Under the pieces are notes generated by a model. That model worked only from the letters and a program-made list of their open reading frames with translations. It was not told where the DNA came from and ran no database searches. This document shows, piece by piece, positions 35,725 to 44,032 of a DNA stretch of 64,000 bases (position 1 is the first letter of the stretch; every line of letters begins with the position of its first letter). This stretch comes from Cyclobacteriaceae bacterium (GTDB lineage: Bacteria; Bacteroidota; Bacteroidia; Cytophagales; Cyclobacteriaceae). The stretch lies in contig JANQEU010000001.1 of NCBI GenBank assembly GCA_028278225.1, forward strand, positions 1 through 64,000. The letters are read 5' to 3'. The translations under genes and the position numbers were made by a program.

Positions 35725-37085
35725 GTAGTATTTTTAAAGACAGGGTCAGCCACGAAAGGATCATCGAAAAATACTTTTCGGATCCTGCCAAAACCATTGA
35801 AATGGAACCCGGGGACATCCTTCTTAACCAGGACGAACTAAATGAACGGCTTTTCTATGTCAAGAGTGGCAAAGTAGGTGGATTCCTTCCGGATAAGGGC
35901 CTGAATGAGGCAGTTTTCGAAGCGGGCCCGGGATCTTTTGTTGGTGTATACAGCTATTTCTCGGATGACAGCAAGAGCTATGCACGGGTTGTTGCTGTCG
36001 AAGATTCGGTGATCAATTATTTTGACGATGATCCCTTTGACCTGCCCGGAGATGAAGTCCTGGGTTTTATGACCTACCTGTTTGATATCGTAGTCAAAGA
36101 ATTGAGGCACAGACAACTGTATGCCGGCAATATGGCACATGAACGCCAGGAAACCTTGCAAAAACTCATTCAGAGTGAAAAAATGGCTACACTTGGCCAG
36201 GTAGCTGCGGGACTTGCCCATGAGCTCAACAATTCGATTGGTTCCATGACCAGCAACTTAGGTCAGCTTCAGGAAAAGATAGGGGATTATCTTGATTCTC
36301 ACGAGGAAAAAGAAGTGGTATCACTCTTCCGGCAAGGGATTGAAGAAGGTCAAAAATTATCCAGTGCCGATGCCAGAAAGGGACGTGCTGAACTGGAAAA
36401 ACTCGACTTTGTAAACAAAGGCACGGCTAAAACCCTATCGCGTGCAGGGATAACAAAGAAAGCGCTAAAGTCAGCAGTTGGCAGTGACCCATTGAAAGCA
36501 CAAAGAATTGCGGAATTCTGGGAACTGGGATACCTGATCCATGACATGCAAATCGCTGCAAACCACGCCACTCATGTGATACAGTCCGTGAAAAGTGCCG
36601 GAGTTCAAACAAAGCGTTGGACCAAGAATGCAGATGTCAATAAAACCGTAGAGGAGGCGCTTGCCATATTAAGGAGTATGACAAAAGATGTCCTGGTGAA
36701 ACAAATGTTGAGTGATACACTCCCGACTACTGAAGCATGTACCGGGGAAATCATCCAGGTCTGGATCAACCTTATTAAAAATGCGGTGGAGAGCCTGATC
36801 AACAGTGACACCGAGAACCCGGAAGTAACTGTTAAATCGAGGGCAGCATCCCGCAACCGGGTAAAAGTGAGCGTGATTGACAATGGACCGGGTATTCCGA
36901 AAGACCTGTATGAAAGGGTATTCCAACCGAATTTCACTACCAAGATTCGTGGAATGTCTTTCGGACTTGGTCTTGGATTAACAATCGTGCAACGTATCGT
37001 CGATGAGCATAACGGAGAGATCAAGTTGTTCAGCAAGCCCGGTCAGACAAAATTTGATGTTTATTTACCGATTATAACTGACTAA
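35721..37085 (+). CDS. Histidine kinase with N-terminal cyclic-nucleotide-binding-like domain
   Basis: 454 residues, no membrane segment. Residues about 20-130 form a cNMP-binding/CRP-like beta-roll (EPGDILLNQDELNERLFYVKSG). The phosphoacceptor His167 lies in VAAGLAHELNNSIGSM. An HATPase domain follows with WINLIKNAVESL (N box, Asn354), VIDNGPGIP (G1) and GLGLGLTIV (G2). About 95 residues (185-280) are inserted between the two helices of the dimerisation domain, which normally are joined by a short turn. It is coupled to the transporter gene by a 4-base overlap and is followed after 2 bp by a response regulator. Probably a soluble sensor reporting on the transporter or its substrate. Confidence 0.88.
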   Translation: MSSIFKDRVSHERIIEKYFSDPAKTIEMEPGDILLNQDELNERLFYVKSGKVGGFLPDKGLNEAVFEAGPGSFVGVYSYFSDDSKSYARVVAVEDSVINYFDDDPFDLPGDEVLGFMTYLFDIVVKELRHRQLYAGNMAHERQETLQKLIQSEKMATLGQVAAGLAHELNNSIGSMTSNLGQLQEKIGDYLDSHEEKEVVSLFRQGIEEGQKLSSADARKGRAELEKLDFVNKGTAKTLSRAGITKKALKSAVGSDPLKAQRIAEFWELGYLIHDMQIAANHATHVIQSVKSAGVQTKRWTKNADVNKTVEEALAILRSMTKDVLVKQMLSDTLPTTEACTGEIIQVWINLIKNAVESLINSDTENPEVTVKSRAASRNRVKVSVIDNGPGIPKDLYERVFQPNFTTKIRGMSFGLGLGLTIVQRIVDEHNGEIKLFSKPGQTKFDVYLPIITD

Positions 37086-37087
37086 CA

Positions 37088-37570
37088 ATGGAGCAACTAT
37101 TTATTATCTGCGTTGATGATCAAAGTGAAGTGTTAAATGCCCTGGAAGGCGACCTCGAAGTATTTGATGATAAGATGAATGTAGAAGTTTGTGATTCGGC
37201 CCATGAGGCTATCGAGCTAATGGATGAAATAGATCAGAATGGAGACTTTGTGGCGATCATCATTTCAGACCAGGTCATGCCAAAAACCAGTGGAGTGGAA
37301 TTCCTTGCGAAGGTGACTGAAGATCCTCGTTTCGATCTCACCCAGAAAATGCTCCTGACAGGTCAGGCTACACACCAGGATACCATCCAGGCCATTAACC
37401 TGGGAGGTATAGGACACTATGTCGAAAAGCCCTGGAAGAAAGATGATATCATCGCAAAAGTTAAAACACTGCTAACAAGATATGTTGTCCAGAAAGGCGT
37501 CGATTACAATGATTATATGGATCTAATGGATCAACAGGTACTATTTGCAGAACTAAGGAAGACAACCTGA
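37088..37570 (+). CDS. Single-domain response regulator
   Basis: 160 residues. Receiver domain with acidic pocket CVDDQSE (Asp10/Asp11), phosphoacceptor Asp61 in IIISDQVMPKTSG, switch Thr in MLLTGQAT and Lys in YVEKPWKKDD. The C-terminal about 35 residues have no recognisable DNA-binding domain. Output must therefore run through protein contact or another phosphotransfer step. The gene starts 2 bp after the histidine kinase stop, so the two form a cognate pair in one transcript with the DASS transporter. No terminator was seen; the RAYT/REP region begins about 40 bp downstream. Confidence 0.92.
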   Translation: MEQLFIICVDDQSEVLNALEGDLEVFDDKMNVEVCDSAHEAIELMDEIDQNGDFVAIIISDQVMPKTSGVEFLAKVTEDPRFDLTQKMLLTGQATHQDTIQAINLGGIGHYVEKPWKKDDIIAKVKTLLTRYVVQKGVDYNDYMDLMDQQVLFAELRKTT

Positions 37571-37608
37571 ATACACCAAGGCTCAATCGGCAGAATTAAA
37601 TTTTCGTT

Positions 37609-37850
37609 CTTTTAAGTCTTCCGAAGGATGACTTAAAAGTTATGTGGCAGCGAGTGTCTCCGACACGGCCTGGAAGCAGAATAATTATATTTACCGGTAT
37701 GTCTGCATATAAGTTCAATGATCCTGATGGTATTTATTTTGATGCAGGGCAAAAGGGATTGCTGAAAATAGAGATGATCCAATAAAGTACCGTGTCAGAG
37801 ACACTGGTTTTCATCATAAGTTTTAAGTGTCCTTTCAGAACACTTAAAAC
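37609..37850 (+). mobile_element. Internally deleted REP/RAYT element (mini-element, family 2)
   Basis: Both ends of the neighbouring full element (37862-38570) are kept: hairpin CTTTTAAGTC/GACTTAAAAG (37609-37639), REP GTGTC-TCC-GACAC (37654-37666), then REP GTGTC-AGA-GACAC (37792-37804) and hairpin GTTTTAAGTGT/ACACTTAAAAC (37820-37850). Between them only 29 codons remain (37699-37785): the first 14 residues of the RAYT (MSAYKFNDPDGIYF) are joined in frame to its last 14 (DAGQKGLLKIEMIQ), with a stop. About 465 bp of coding sequence is deleted. This is a MITE-like, non-autonomous derivative sitting directly beside its parent. Confidence 0.82.
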
Positions 37851-37861
37851 AACCCTTCGTT

Positions 37862-38570
37862 CTTTTAAGTCTTCCGTAGGATGACTTGAAAGTTTTATGT
37901 GGTAACGAGTGTCTCCGACACGTCCCGGAAGCGGAATAATTATATTTACCGGTATGTCTGCATATAAGTTTAATGATCCTGATGGTATCTATTTTGTTAC
38001 ATTCACGGTGGTGGAATGGGTCGATGTTTTTACCCGTGAAGAATACGTTACAATATTACTTGATAGTCTTCGGCATTGCCAAAAGGAAAAAGGCTTGGTC
38101 GTTCATGGGTGGGTTATTATGACGAACCATCTTCATTTGATCATTTCCAGGAAAAGTGATGGTGATAGTTTGTCAAATATCATTCGTGACTACAAGAAAT
38201 TCACTTCCACCCAAATTACCCAACGCATAGAGACAAATGGACAGGAAAGCAGGAAAAACTGGATGTTGTGGATTTTCCGATCAGCTGGTAAAAAGAATCC
38301 AAATAATAAGAATTACCAATTTTGGAAACAAAACAACCATGCGGAACATTTAATTACAAATAAATTTATGGATCAGAAGTTGGAATACATTCATATGAAT
38401 CCTGTTGTTATTGGATGGGTAGATGAACCGGAAGCCTATCGCTATTCCAGTGCCATAGATTATGCAGGGCAAAAAGGATTACTGGAAATAGAGATGATCC
38501 AATAAAGTACCGTGTCGGAGACACTGGTTTTCATCATAGGTTTCAAGTGTCCTTTCAGAACACTTAAAAC
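37862..38570 (+). mobile_element. Full REP/RAYT element (REPtron, family 2)
   Basis: Order of parts: hairpin with arms CTTTTAAGTC and GACTTGAAAG (37862-37892), REP GTGTC-TCC-GACAC (37909-37921), RAYT gene (37954-38505), REP GTGTC-GGA-GACAC (38512-38524), hairpin GTTTCAAGTGT/ACACTTAAAAC (38540-38570). The two REPs are exact reverse complements of each other, the expected inverted arrangement. The REP sequence is unrelated to that of family 1 at 4.2-4.8 kb. Confidence 0.82.
37954..38505 (+). CDS. REP-associated tyrosine transposase (RAYT, family 2)
   Basis: 183 residues from the ATG at 37954. The frame is open from an ATG at 37909 inside the REP, but the mini-element at 37609-37850 begins its homology with the later MSAYKFNDPDG, which supports the start chosen here. 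HUH-type motif in WVIMTNHLHLIIS, catalytic tyrosine region KLEYIHMNPVV, then YRYSSAIDYAGQKGL. It should nick and join the flanking REP hairpins. It differs from the RAYT at 4246 in length, motif context and cognate REP, so the genome carries at least two independent REP/RAYT systems. Confidence 0.9.
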   Translation: MSAYKFNDPDGIYFVTFTVVEWVDVFTREEYVTILLDSLRHCQKEKGLVVHGWVIMTNHLHLIISRKSDGDSLSNIIRDYKKFTSTQITQRIETNGQESRKNWMLWIFRSAGKKNPNNKNYQFWKQNNHAEHLITNKFMDQKLEYIHMNPVVIGWVDEPEAYRYSSAIDYAGQKGLLEIEMIQ

Positions 38571-38720
38571 AACTTGAATGGGTAGATGAACCGGAAAGCC
38601 TATCGCTATTCCAGTGCAATTGACTATGCTGGGCAAAAAGGATTGCTGAAAATAGAGATGATCCAATAGAATACCGTGTCGGAGACACTGGTTTTCATCA
38701 TAGGGAACACTTAAAACAAC
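38571..38720 (+). pseudogene. 3' fragment of a third family-2 RAYT copy
   Basis: Starting at GAATGGGTAGATGAACCGGA, the sequence repeats the last about 100 bp of the RAYT at 37954-38505, up to a stop at 38667-38669. One extra G in the codon run after GAACCGGA shifts the frame. The REP GTGTC-GGA-GACAC follows at 38676-38688, and a shortened right hairpin (only the ACACTTAAAAC arm remains) ends near 38720. It is fused to the right end of the full element without spacer, as if formed by unequal joining of tandem copies. Confidence 0.78.
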
Positions 38721-38732
38721 TGGAGATGTTAA

Positions 38733-40385
38733 TTATTCGCCAAGGACAATAAAATTGTAGGGAGACAAATAGAAGGATCCTTTTTCACCATCAAGATCTC
38801 CTAGAATAACATTGATGTTTTGCCTGGTTAAAATACCAGGTTCAATATTCACCTTTTCATTGGAAAGATTTACAATTACTGTTATCTCTTCATCTTTATA
38901 CTTTCGCCTAAATCCCATCAATCCTGAGTTTTCAGTATTGATGGGTTCATACGTGCCGGCCCTAAAGGCACTGTACTTTTTTCTCAGTTCGATCAACTTT
39001 CGGTAGTGATTCCAAAGTGAGTTAGGATCATCTTTTTGAACAGAAAGAGCTAATTGACCAAGTTGAGCTGGATTATTCAGGTATGATTTTAACCACCACT
39101 CTCCGGTATCCTTGTACCACAATGCGGTTCCTTTCTCCTCAGGATCGGTAGTCCAGGGAAAAGCTTCTCTTACCGGTATATGATTCACATCGTATCCCCA
39201 GTCACCCACAATCCCCGGAACACCCAATTCTTGTCCATAATATATGGATGGAATACCTGGTAACAAAAGGTTTAAAACTCCCGCAATACGCATTTGGCCT
39301 TCGTTTCCTCCCACTACACTCGCCCAACGTTTGGTATCATGGTTCTCCAGGAAATTGACATAAAAAGTACCGCTGGAAAAACGTTTATCACATTCTTCAA
39401 TCACTTTATGGATACGATCAGGATCCATGGTTACGCCATCGTCTTTAGGCTCACTGTACATATCATGAGCTCCCTCCTCACCCGACAAAGCAAATAACAA
39501 TTGAAAATTGAAGGCCGCATCCGCCCCACTCTCATTTATCATCATTTCACCGTAATCATTCCAATTGGATTGTTCGCCCAATACGAAAAGGTTTGGATTG
39601 ATGGATTTACATCTTTCAAAAATTGGGCGCCAAACATCTCTGTACATGTTTACGAACAACCCTTTATAATCCAGATCATCCATAATGTGATCAATCCGGA
39701 ATCCGTCTACTCCATCTTCAAAATTTCCATCACCATCGGGATCTACCCAGTAGGCATAGAAATCGCTCATCCATTGCCGGACATTTGGATGGTTCAAATC
39801 CAGAAAAACTATGTTATGTGTTATTCCGGGCCAGGCTTTAAAATCAAACAAAGGAGATTTGGACGGCATGAATATCTGCTCAGGATATTGGTTCAATGAA
39901 TCACTGTAATAAATGAAATCAGAATATTTCGAGCCCGGGTTTTTGTAAGAATCATCAAACCACATGTTGCCGCTTTGCGCATATTGGGTTTCCATGTCCA
40001 TCAGGAATTTCATACCCTTGTCATGGACTGCCTTTACAAACTTTATGTAATCGGCTTTTGTTCCGTATTCCTGATCGATACTTTCATAATTGGTAGGGAA
40101 ATAGTTATGATAAAAACCTGATTCATAAAGTGGTGTAAAGAGGATAGTGGTTACACCCAGGGCTTCCAAATAGTCGAGTTTTTCAATAAAACCATTCAAA
40201 TCTCCATGCAAATCACCATTGCTATCATAGAAGCTACGTGGCATTACATGATATATAATCTCATTATTCCAGTTTATAACCTTTGAAAATCCAGAATCGC
40301 TGTCTTTGCTTTCTTGTCCTGCGCTACTAAAACAGGACAGCATCATAACAATAAATAATGTTCGAATAGTTGTTATTATTTTCAT
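38733..40385 (-). CDS. GH13 alpha-amylase family glycoside hydrolase, secreted
   Basis: 550 residues with a Sec-type signal (TLFIVMMLSCFSSAG; the Cys could be a weak lipobox). GH13 regions: VDGFRIDHIMDDL (nucleophile Asp), LFVLGEQSNW (acid/base Glu) and FLENHDTKRWAS (His-Asp). The early VTTILFTPLYESGFYHNYFP and YYGQELGVPG blocks are also typical. It acts on alpha-glucans or alpha-glucosides outside the cytoplasm. It is the last gene of the 51.0-38.7 kb minus-strand run and lies 39 bp after the sulfatase gene. Subfamily not assigned. Confidence 0.92.
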   Translation of the reverse strand: MKIITTIRTLFIVMMLSCFSSAGQESKDSDSGFSKVINWNNEIIYHVMPRSFYDSNGDLHGDLNGFIEKLDYLEALGVTTILFTPLYESGFYHNYFPTNYESIDQEYGTKADYIKFVKAVHDKGMKFLMDMETQYAQSGNMWFDDSYKNPGSKYSDFIYYSDSLNQYPEQIFMPSKSPLFDFKAWPGITHNIVFLDLNHPNVRQWMSDFYAYWVDPDGDGNFEDGVDGFRIDHIMDDLDYKGLFVNMYRDVWRPIFERCKSINPNLFVLGEQSNWNDYGEMMINESGADAAFNFQLLFALSGEEGAHDMYSEPKDDGVTMDPDRIHKVIEECDKRFSSGTFYVNFLENHDTKRWASVVGGNEGQMRIAGVLNLLLPGIPSIYYGQELGVPGIVGDWGYDVNHIPVREAFPWTTDPEEKGTALWYKDTGEWWLKSYLNNPAQLGQLALSVQKDDPNSLWNHYRKLIELRKKYSAFRAGTYEPINTENSGLMGFRRKYKDEEITVIVNLSNEKVNIEPGILTRQNINVILGDLDGEKGSFYLSPYNFIVLGE

Positions 40386-40424
40386 GTTGCCTGAATAGCT
40401 GCTTTCATTCCATTTTTCCTTTCT

Positions 40425-41855
40425 TCATTCTTTAAGATTTCTAACCGCCGCCCAATTCCTGTTTACTTCGATTCCAACTTCTTTTTGCCATGCCCGGATC
40501 CTGGATTTGAATTCAGCCACCAATTCAGGATTTTCATTGACTATATTAATCTCGTTTGCCGGATCATTGATCATGTCGAACAGCAACTCCTCGTTGTTCC
40601 CTATATCCCAAACGTAGTGATAGTCGGGTGTCCTCATCCAATAACCTTCGGCGGGTTTTCCCATAAAGGTTTTATCATTCGGATCGAACAATTGGGTGAT
40701 TCTTCCAAACAGGGCTTCATGACCGGTTGCACTGCTTCCTTCAATATTCGGCCGCAAAGAATTTCCTGAGAAACCGGCTGGCCGTTCAATTCCAACATAG
40801 TCCAGTACAGTCGGGAGGATATCCATAGAACTCACCAATTCGTCTTTGACCTGTTCTGCCGGGAGTGTGCCTTTCCAGCTAAAGAATATAGGAGTATGGA
40901 AGGTCATGTCATAGTACGATCCTTTTCCTTTCGGACCACCATTGTGCCAGCGAAGTGAATCGTGACGGTATTCAACGGTTGGTTCCTGATCCCAGCCATT
41001 ATCATTCACATAGATGAAAATTGTATTTTCCATGAGCCCTTTTTCTTCAAAATAGTCAACGACTTCACCAATTTCATCATCAAACCAGCTTGCATTGGCA
41101 TAATAGCGCTTGGCAGATTCAGACAGGGGTTGGTCTTTGTAGATATTGTAATATTCATCCGGTGCGTTCAGTGGATAATGTGGGAGGTCCGGGGCATACC
41201 AGATAAAGAAAGGGTTATCACCCTGCTCGTCAATGAAGTCATATACAGGCTGATTTGTTACACGGCCCAGATCAAGACCTTTATTACCCATCAACATGCG
41301 AAAGTAATTATTGGTTTTACGGTCTTCTTTCGTCCATCCCGTACTCATACCATCAGTAAACCCACCGTTTTCGTAACTGAATTCCCACCATTTACCTCCC
41401 TGGAAACTTGTATATCCCTTTTCAGCGAGGTATTGTGGCAGGGTTTTGAAAAACCGCATGGAACGCCACTGGAACTCCTGTTCCCAAATGACGCTGTCCT
41501 CTTCACTCAATCCGGCTGTTTCCGAAGTCCGATTTTGCCGTTTGAAACGCTCCTGTTCGCGGTCAAATACTTCCGCATGAAGACCGGTGATGATCGTTCG
41601 AAGGGAAGGTGCGCAATGGCTTTCGGTGACCATCCCCGTTCTGAAGACTGTGCCCTGATCCGCAAGTCTGTCAAGGTTTGGAGTTTGGACGATTTCATGG
41701 CCCATAAACCCGGCATATGGGTAGCCCAGGTCATCCGCAACGATCAGTACGATGTTCGGCAATGGGGTGTCTTCGGATCGTTCTTCCTGTTGTCTACAGA
41801 AATTGAACAAACCGATAAACAAGACAATAAGTGCAATTTTCGCAAAAGGTTTCAT
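40425..41855 (-). CDS. S1 family sulfatase with variant CAPSLR active-site motif, lipoprotein
   Basis: 476 residues, lipobox-like FNFC (Cys20). Metal ligands in IVADDLGYPYAGFMG and YVNDNGWDQ, and a positively charged GGPKGKGSYYDM loop. The active-site segment reads SHCAPSLRTIITG: Cys81 is in place but the Arg that follows CxPS in the formylglycine consensus is Leu, with Arg one position later. The usual GKWHLG is GGKWWEFSYENGG. The same variations occur in the sulfatase at 52422-53864, so this is a subfamily trait and not decay. It lies between the GH127-like and GH13 genes of the second locus. Confidence 0.88.
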   Translation of the reverse strand: MKPFAKIALIVLFIGLFNFCRQQEERSEDTPLPNIVLIVADDLGYPYAGFMGHEIVQTPNLDRLADQGTVFRTGMVTESHCAPSLRTIITGLHAEVFDREQERFKRQNRTSETAGLSEEDSVIWEQEFQWRSMRFFKTLPQYLAEKGYTSFQGGKWWEFSYENGGFTDGMSTGWTKEDRKTNNYFRMLMGNKGLDLGRVTNQPVYDFIDEQGDNPFFIWYAPDLPHYPLNAPDEYYNIYKDQPLSESAKRYYANASWFDDEIGEVVDYFEEKGLMENTIFIYVNDNGWDQEPTVEYRHDSLRWHNGGPKGKGSYYDMTFHTPIFFSWKGTLPAEQVKDELVSSMDILPTVLDYVGIERPAGFSGNSLRPNIEGSSATGHEALFGRITQLFDPNDKTFMGKPAEGYWMRTPDYHYVWDIGNNEELLFDMINDPANEINIVNENPELVAEFKSRIRAWQKEVGIEVNRNWAAVRNLKE

Positions 41856-41915
41856 AGTTAACTTATAAGTCTTTCAAAAAGGTATTTCTATTCTGAGACG
41901 CCAGGGAGTAATTTA

Positions 41916-44006
41916 TTATCGAATTGGAAAAGTAACTTTTCTTAAAATCGTACACCCCATAGGCCGTAGTCTTACCTTCTGAGATTTTTTGGTCTTTACA
42001 TCAATGACTTCTCCCTCCAAAATGAACCTGGTATCAAGCCATGGATTCGAAGTATCAGTGATTTTTTTATCCATAAATGAAAATCCACTATTTCTCTCAT
42101 TACTTCCTGACGGTAAAGCCCAGTTTTTATAGGATTCATCAGTCGGAAGGGCATAATAATCACTAAAACCATTCCGTTCATATTCCTTGATCACTTCCTT
42201 TTCACTGGGAATTTCATAAGCATAGACCAAAGGTCCTCTTTGGAAATAGCTTTCACCATTACTGGCCTTCTGCACCTTAATCTCATTTTTAAACAAAACC
42301 TCAACTACATCACCGGATTTCCAGGATTTCGAGATCTTATAAAAACCATTTTCAAGGATTGGCTCGCCATTGTCTGCATTTACCTGCATATCTGCAACCC
42401 AACCCGGTTTCCTGAAATAGAGACTAAACGCTACATCCTCTGAAGTTTCAATTTCAAACCTGATTGCATCTGAAAAAGGATAGCCAGTTATCTGATGCAC
42501 TTCTACCCGGGCACCGTTAATCTCAGTTTTTAAAACAGATGGACCGTATAATACTGCCACCAGACCATCCTCTTTTTTCATCCACATCATGTCCACGTAA
42601 TAAGTGTAATTCCTCGTGTAATTTGGCACACAACACACGGCAGGATCTTCATGGGTAGGAGAATACTTATACCTGACTTCCTTCTTTAATCCCTCTTCCT
42701 CACGCGATTTACCATCGAGGATATAACAGTTATCATGTTTGCTATAGGTTATACCTGTGCCTTCACGATTTCTAAAACCCATAATTCCATTGAAAGTGAG
42801 CTTCTCCGCGTGATCGCCAAAACTGGCTTCACCTGTTTTTTGAAGTATGGAACCAAGTGAATTCCGTAATTCCAGCATAGTACAGAATTCAGTTGCCGTT
42901 TCATCAGGATCAGCTGTCAGCCCGGCAATCCATTCGTTTGCATGCCCTGCCCCACTTGGCAGTATTGTAGGTTTTAACTTATACAGTGCGTTATCATATG
43001 CCTGCTTCAATTCCGGATAACCCGTGGCATAATATGCATTTACCATGGTCCTGAAATGTTCATAGGTATGAACACCATGGCCCGTGAATAAAGTGTCTTT
43101 CTCCATTAAAAATGGATATCGAAGGTCATTAAAGGCACGGTTGATCGAGTAGGTGGAAAAAGCCTCATACAAATAGGTGGCATAGTCTTGATAAACCGAT
43201 TTACCGGTAATTCTATGGAGCGTTTCACAGACGTCGGTGAGCATTAATCCATGTGTAACACCTCCAAAGGCATTTTTAAGGTAAAAGGGATTTCTGGCTC
43301 CCTTGTTGTAATTTTTCATGGTAACGGCCATGCCTTTTTCAACCGCATCGAGGACTCGCTGATCTCCTGCTAATTCATAATACCCAAGCATAGTTCTGAA
43401 GGCAGTAGTCTGTGCCCATAGTTCTCCATTGGAGCCCTCATGCTTGTACCTGAGATTTTCTTTATAGATACCGATGTACCCATCTTCGTCCTGGGAAGCC
43501 AGGAGGTTTTCTATAATGGCCCTGCTCTGTGCAATGGCTTGTTCATCACCGGTCAAAAAAGCGTGACGTATGAATCCATCCCACCAGTTTCCAATGGTTT
43601 CTGCATTCCACCACATGATAGACTGTTCCCATTCTGCACCCGTCAGGACAATATCACCCATTTCGGGCACATCATCCAGACCCCCTCTCCTGTTTGTGTT
43701 GAAGATATCATCTGAAAATCCGGGATACAGATCATCCAAAGCACCCACAATACCATTGTTCAAGTCCTGTTTCATCATCTCCATTAACCAGCCGTCAGGC
43801 CTGTTGCTTCCGGTGGGCAATGGCTGGAAAGCAGGCTGGATAGGGTTTCTTTCATTCTCAAAGAATGCAAGCATATCACTATCATTGACAATGTCTTTGA
43901 TCTGATCTACTTGAGAAAGGAAACTTTCTCCCTGGGAGCTTTCTTTTTTTTGACAACTAGAAAATGTGACCATAATTAGGATTAGTATGATAAGACAATG
44001 CTTCAC
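41916..44006 (-). CDS. GH127-like protein (DUF1680), lipoprotein, long type
   Basis: 696 residues. Signal LIMVTFSSCQKK with lipobox Cys. Zinc-site pattern TEFCTMLELRN (Glu and Cys) and DPAVCCVPNYTRNY (double Cys). Shared blocks with the protein at 28773-30917 include GNWWDGFIRHAFLTGDE, RNREGTGITYSKHDNCYILD and YFQRGPLVYAYEIP, so the two loci carry orthologous-looking copies of this subgroup. Predicted (alpha/alpha)6-barrel plus beta-sandwich hydrolase acting outside the cytoplasm. Enzyme activity of this longer subgroup is, to my knowledge, less well defined than that of GH127 proper. Confidence 0.82.
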   Translation of the reverse strand: MKHCLIILILIMVTFSSCQKKESSQGESFLSQVDQIKDIVNDSDMLAFFENERNPIQPAFQPLPTGSNRPDGWLMEMMKQDLNNGIVGALDDLYPGFSDDIFNTNRRGGLDDVPEMGDIVLTGAEWEQSIMWWNAETIGNWWDGFIRHAFLTGDEQAIAQSRAIIENLLASQDEDGYIGIYKENLRYKHEGSNGELWAQTTAFRTMLGYYELAGDQRVLDAVEKGMAVTMKNYNKGARNPFYLKNAFGGVTHGLMLTDVCETLHRITGKSVYQDYATYLYEAFSTYSINRAFNDLRYPFLMEKDTLFTGHGVHTYEHFRTMVNAYYATGYPELKQAYDNALYKLKPTILPSGAGHANEWIAGLTADPDETATEFCTMLELRNSLGSILQKTGEASFGDHAEKLTFNGIMGFRNREGTGITYSKHDNCYILDGKSREEEGLKKEVRYKYSPTHEDPAVCCVPNYTRNYTYYVDMMWMKKEDGLVAVLYGPSVLKTEINGARVEVHQITGYPFSDAIRFEIETSEDVAFSLYFRKPGWVADMQVNADNGEPILENGFYKISKSWKSGDVVEVLFKNEIKVQKASNGESYFQRGPLVYAYEIPSEKEVIKEYERNGFSDYYALPTDESYKNWALPSGSNERNSGFSFMDKKITDTSNPWLDTRFILEGEVIDVKTKKSQKVRLRPMGCTILRKVTFPIR

Positions 44007-44032
44007 TACATTCCACTTAAGTCTGACAACAA

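Noticed and set aside
40962-41861. 299-aa plus-strand frame opposite the sulfatase at 40425-41855
   Set aside because: Long only because the sulfatase codon pattern leaves the opposite frame open. The minus-strand frame has complete sulfatase motifs; the plus-strand product has none.
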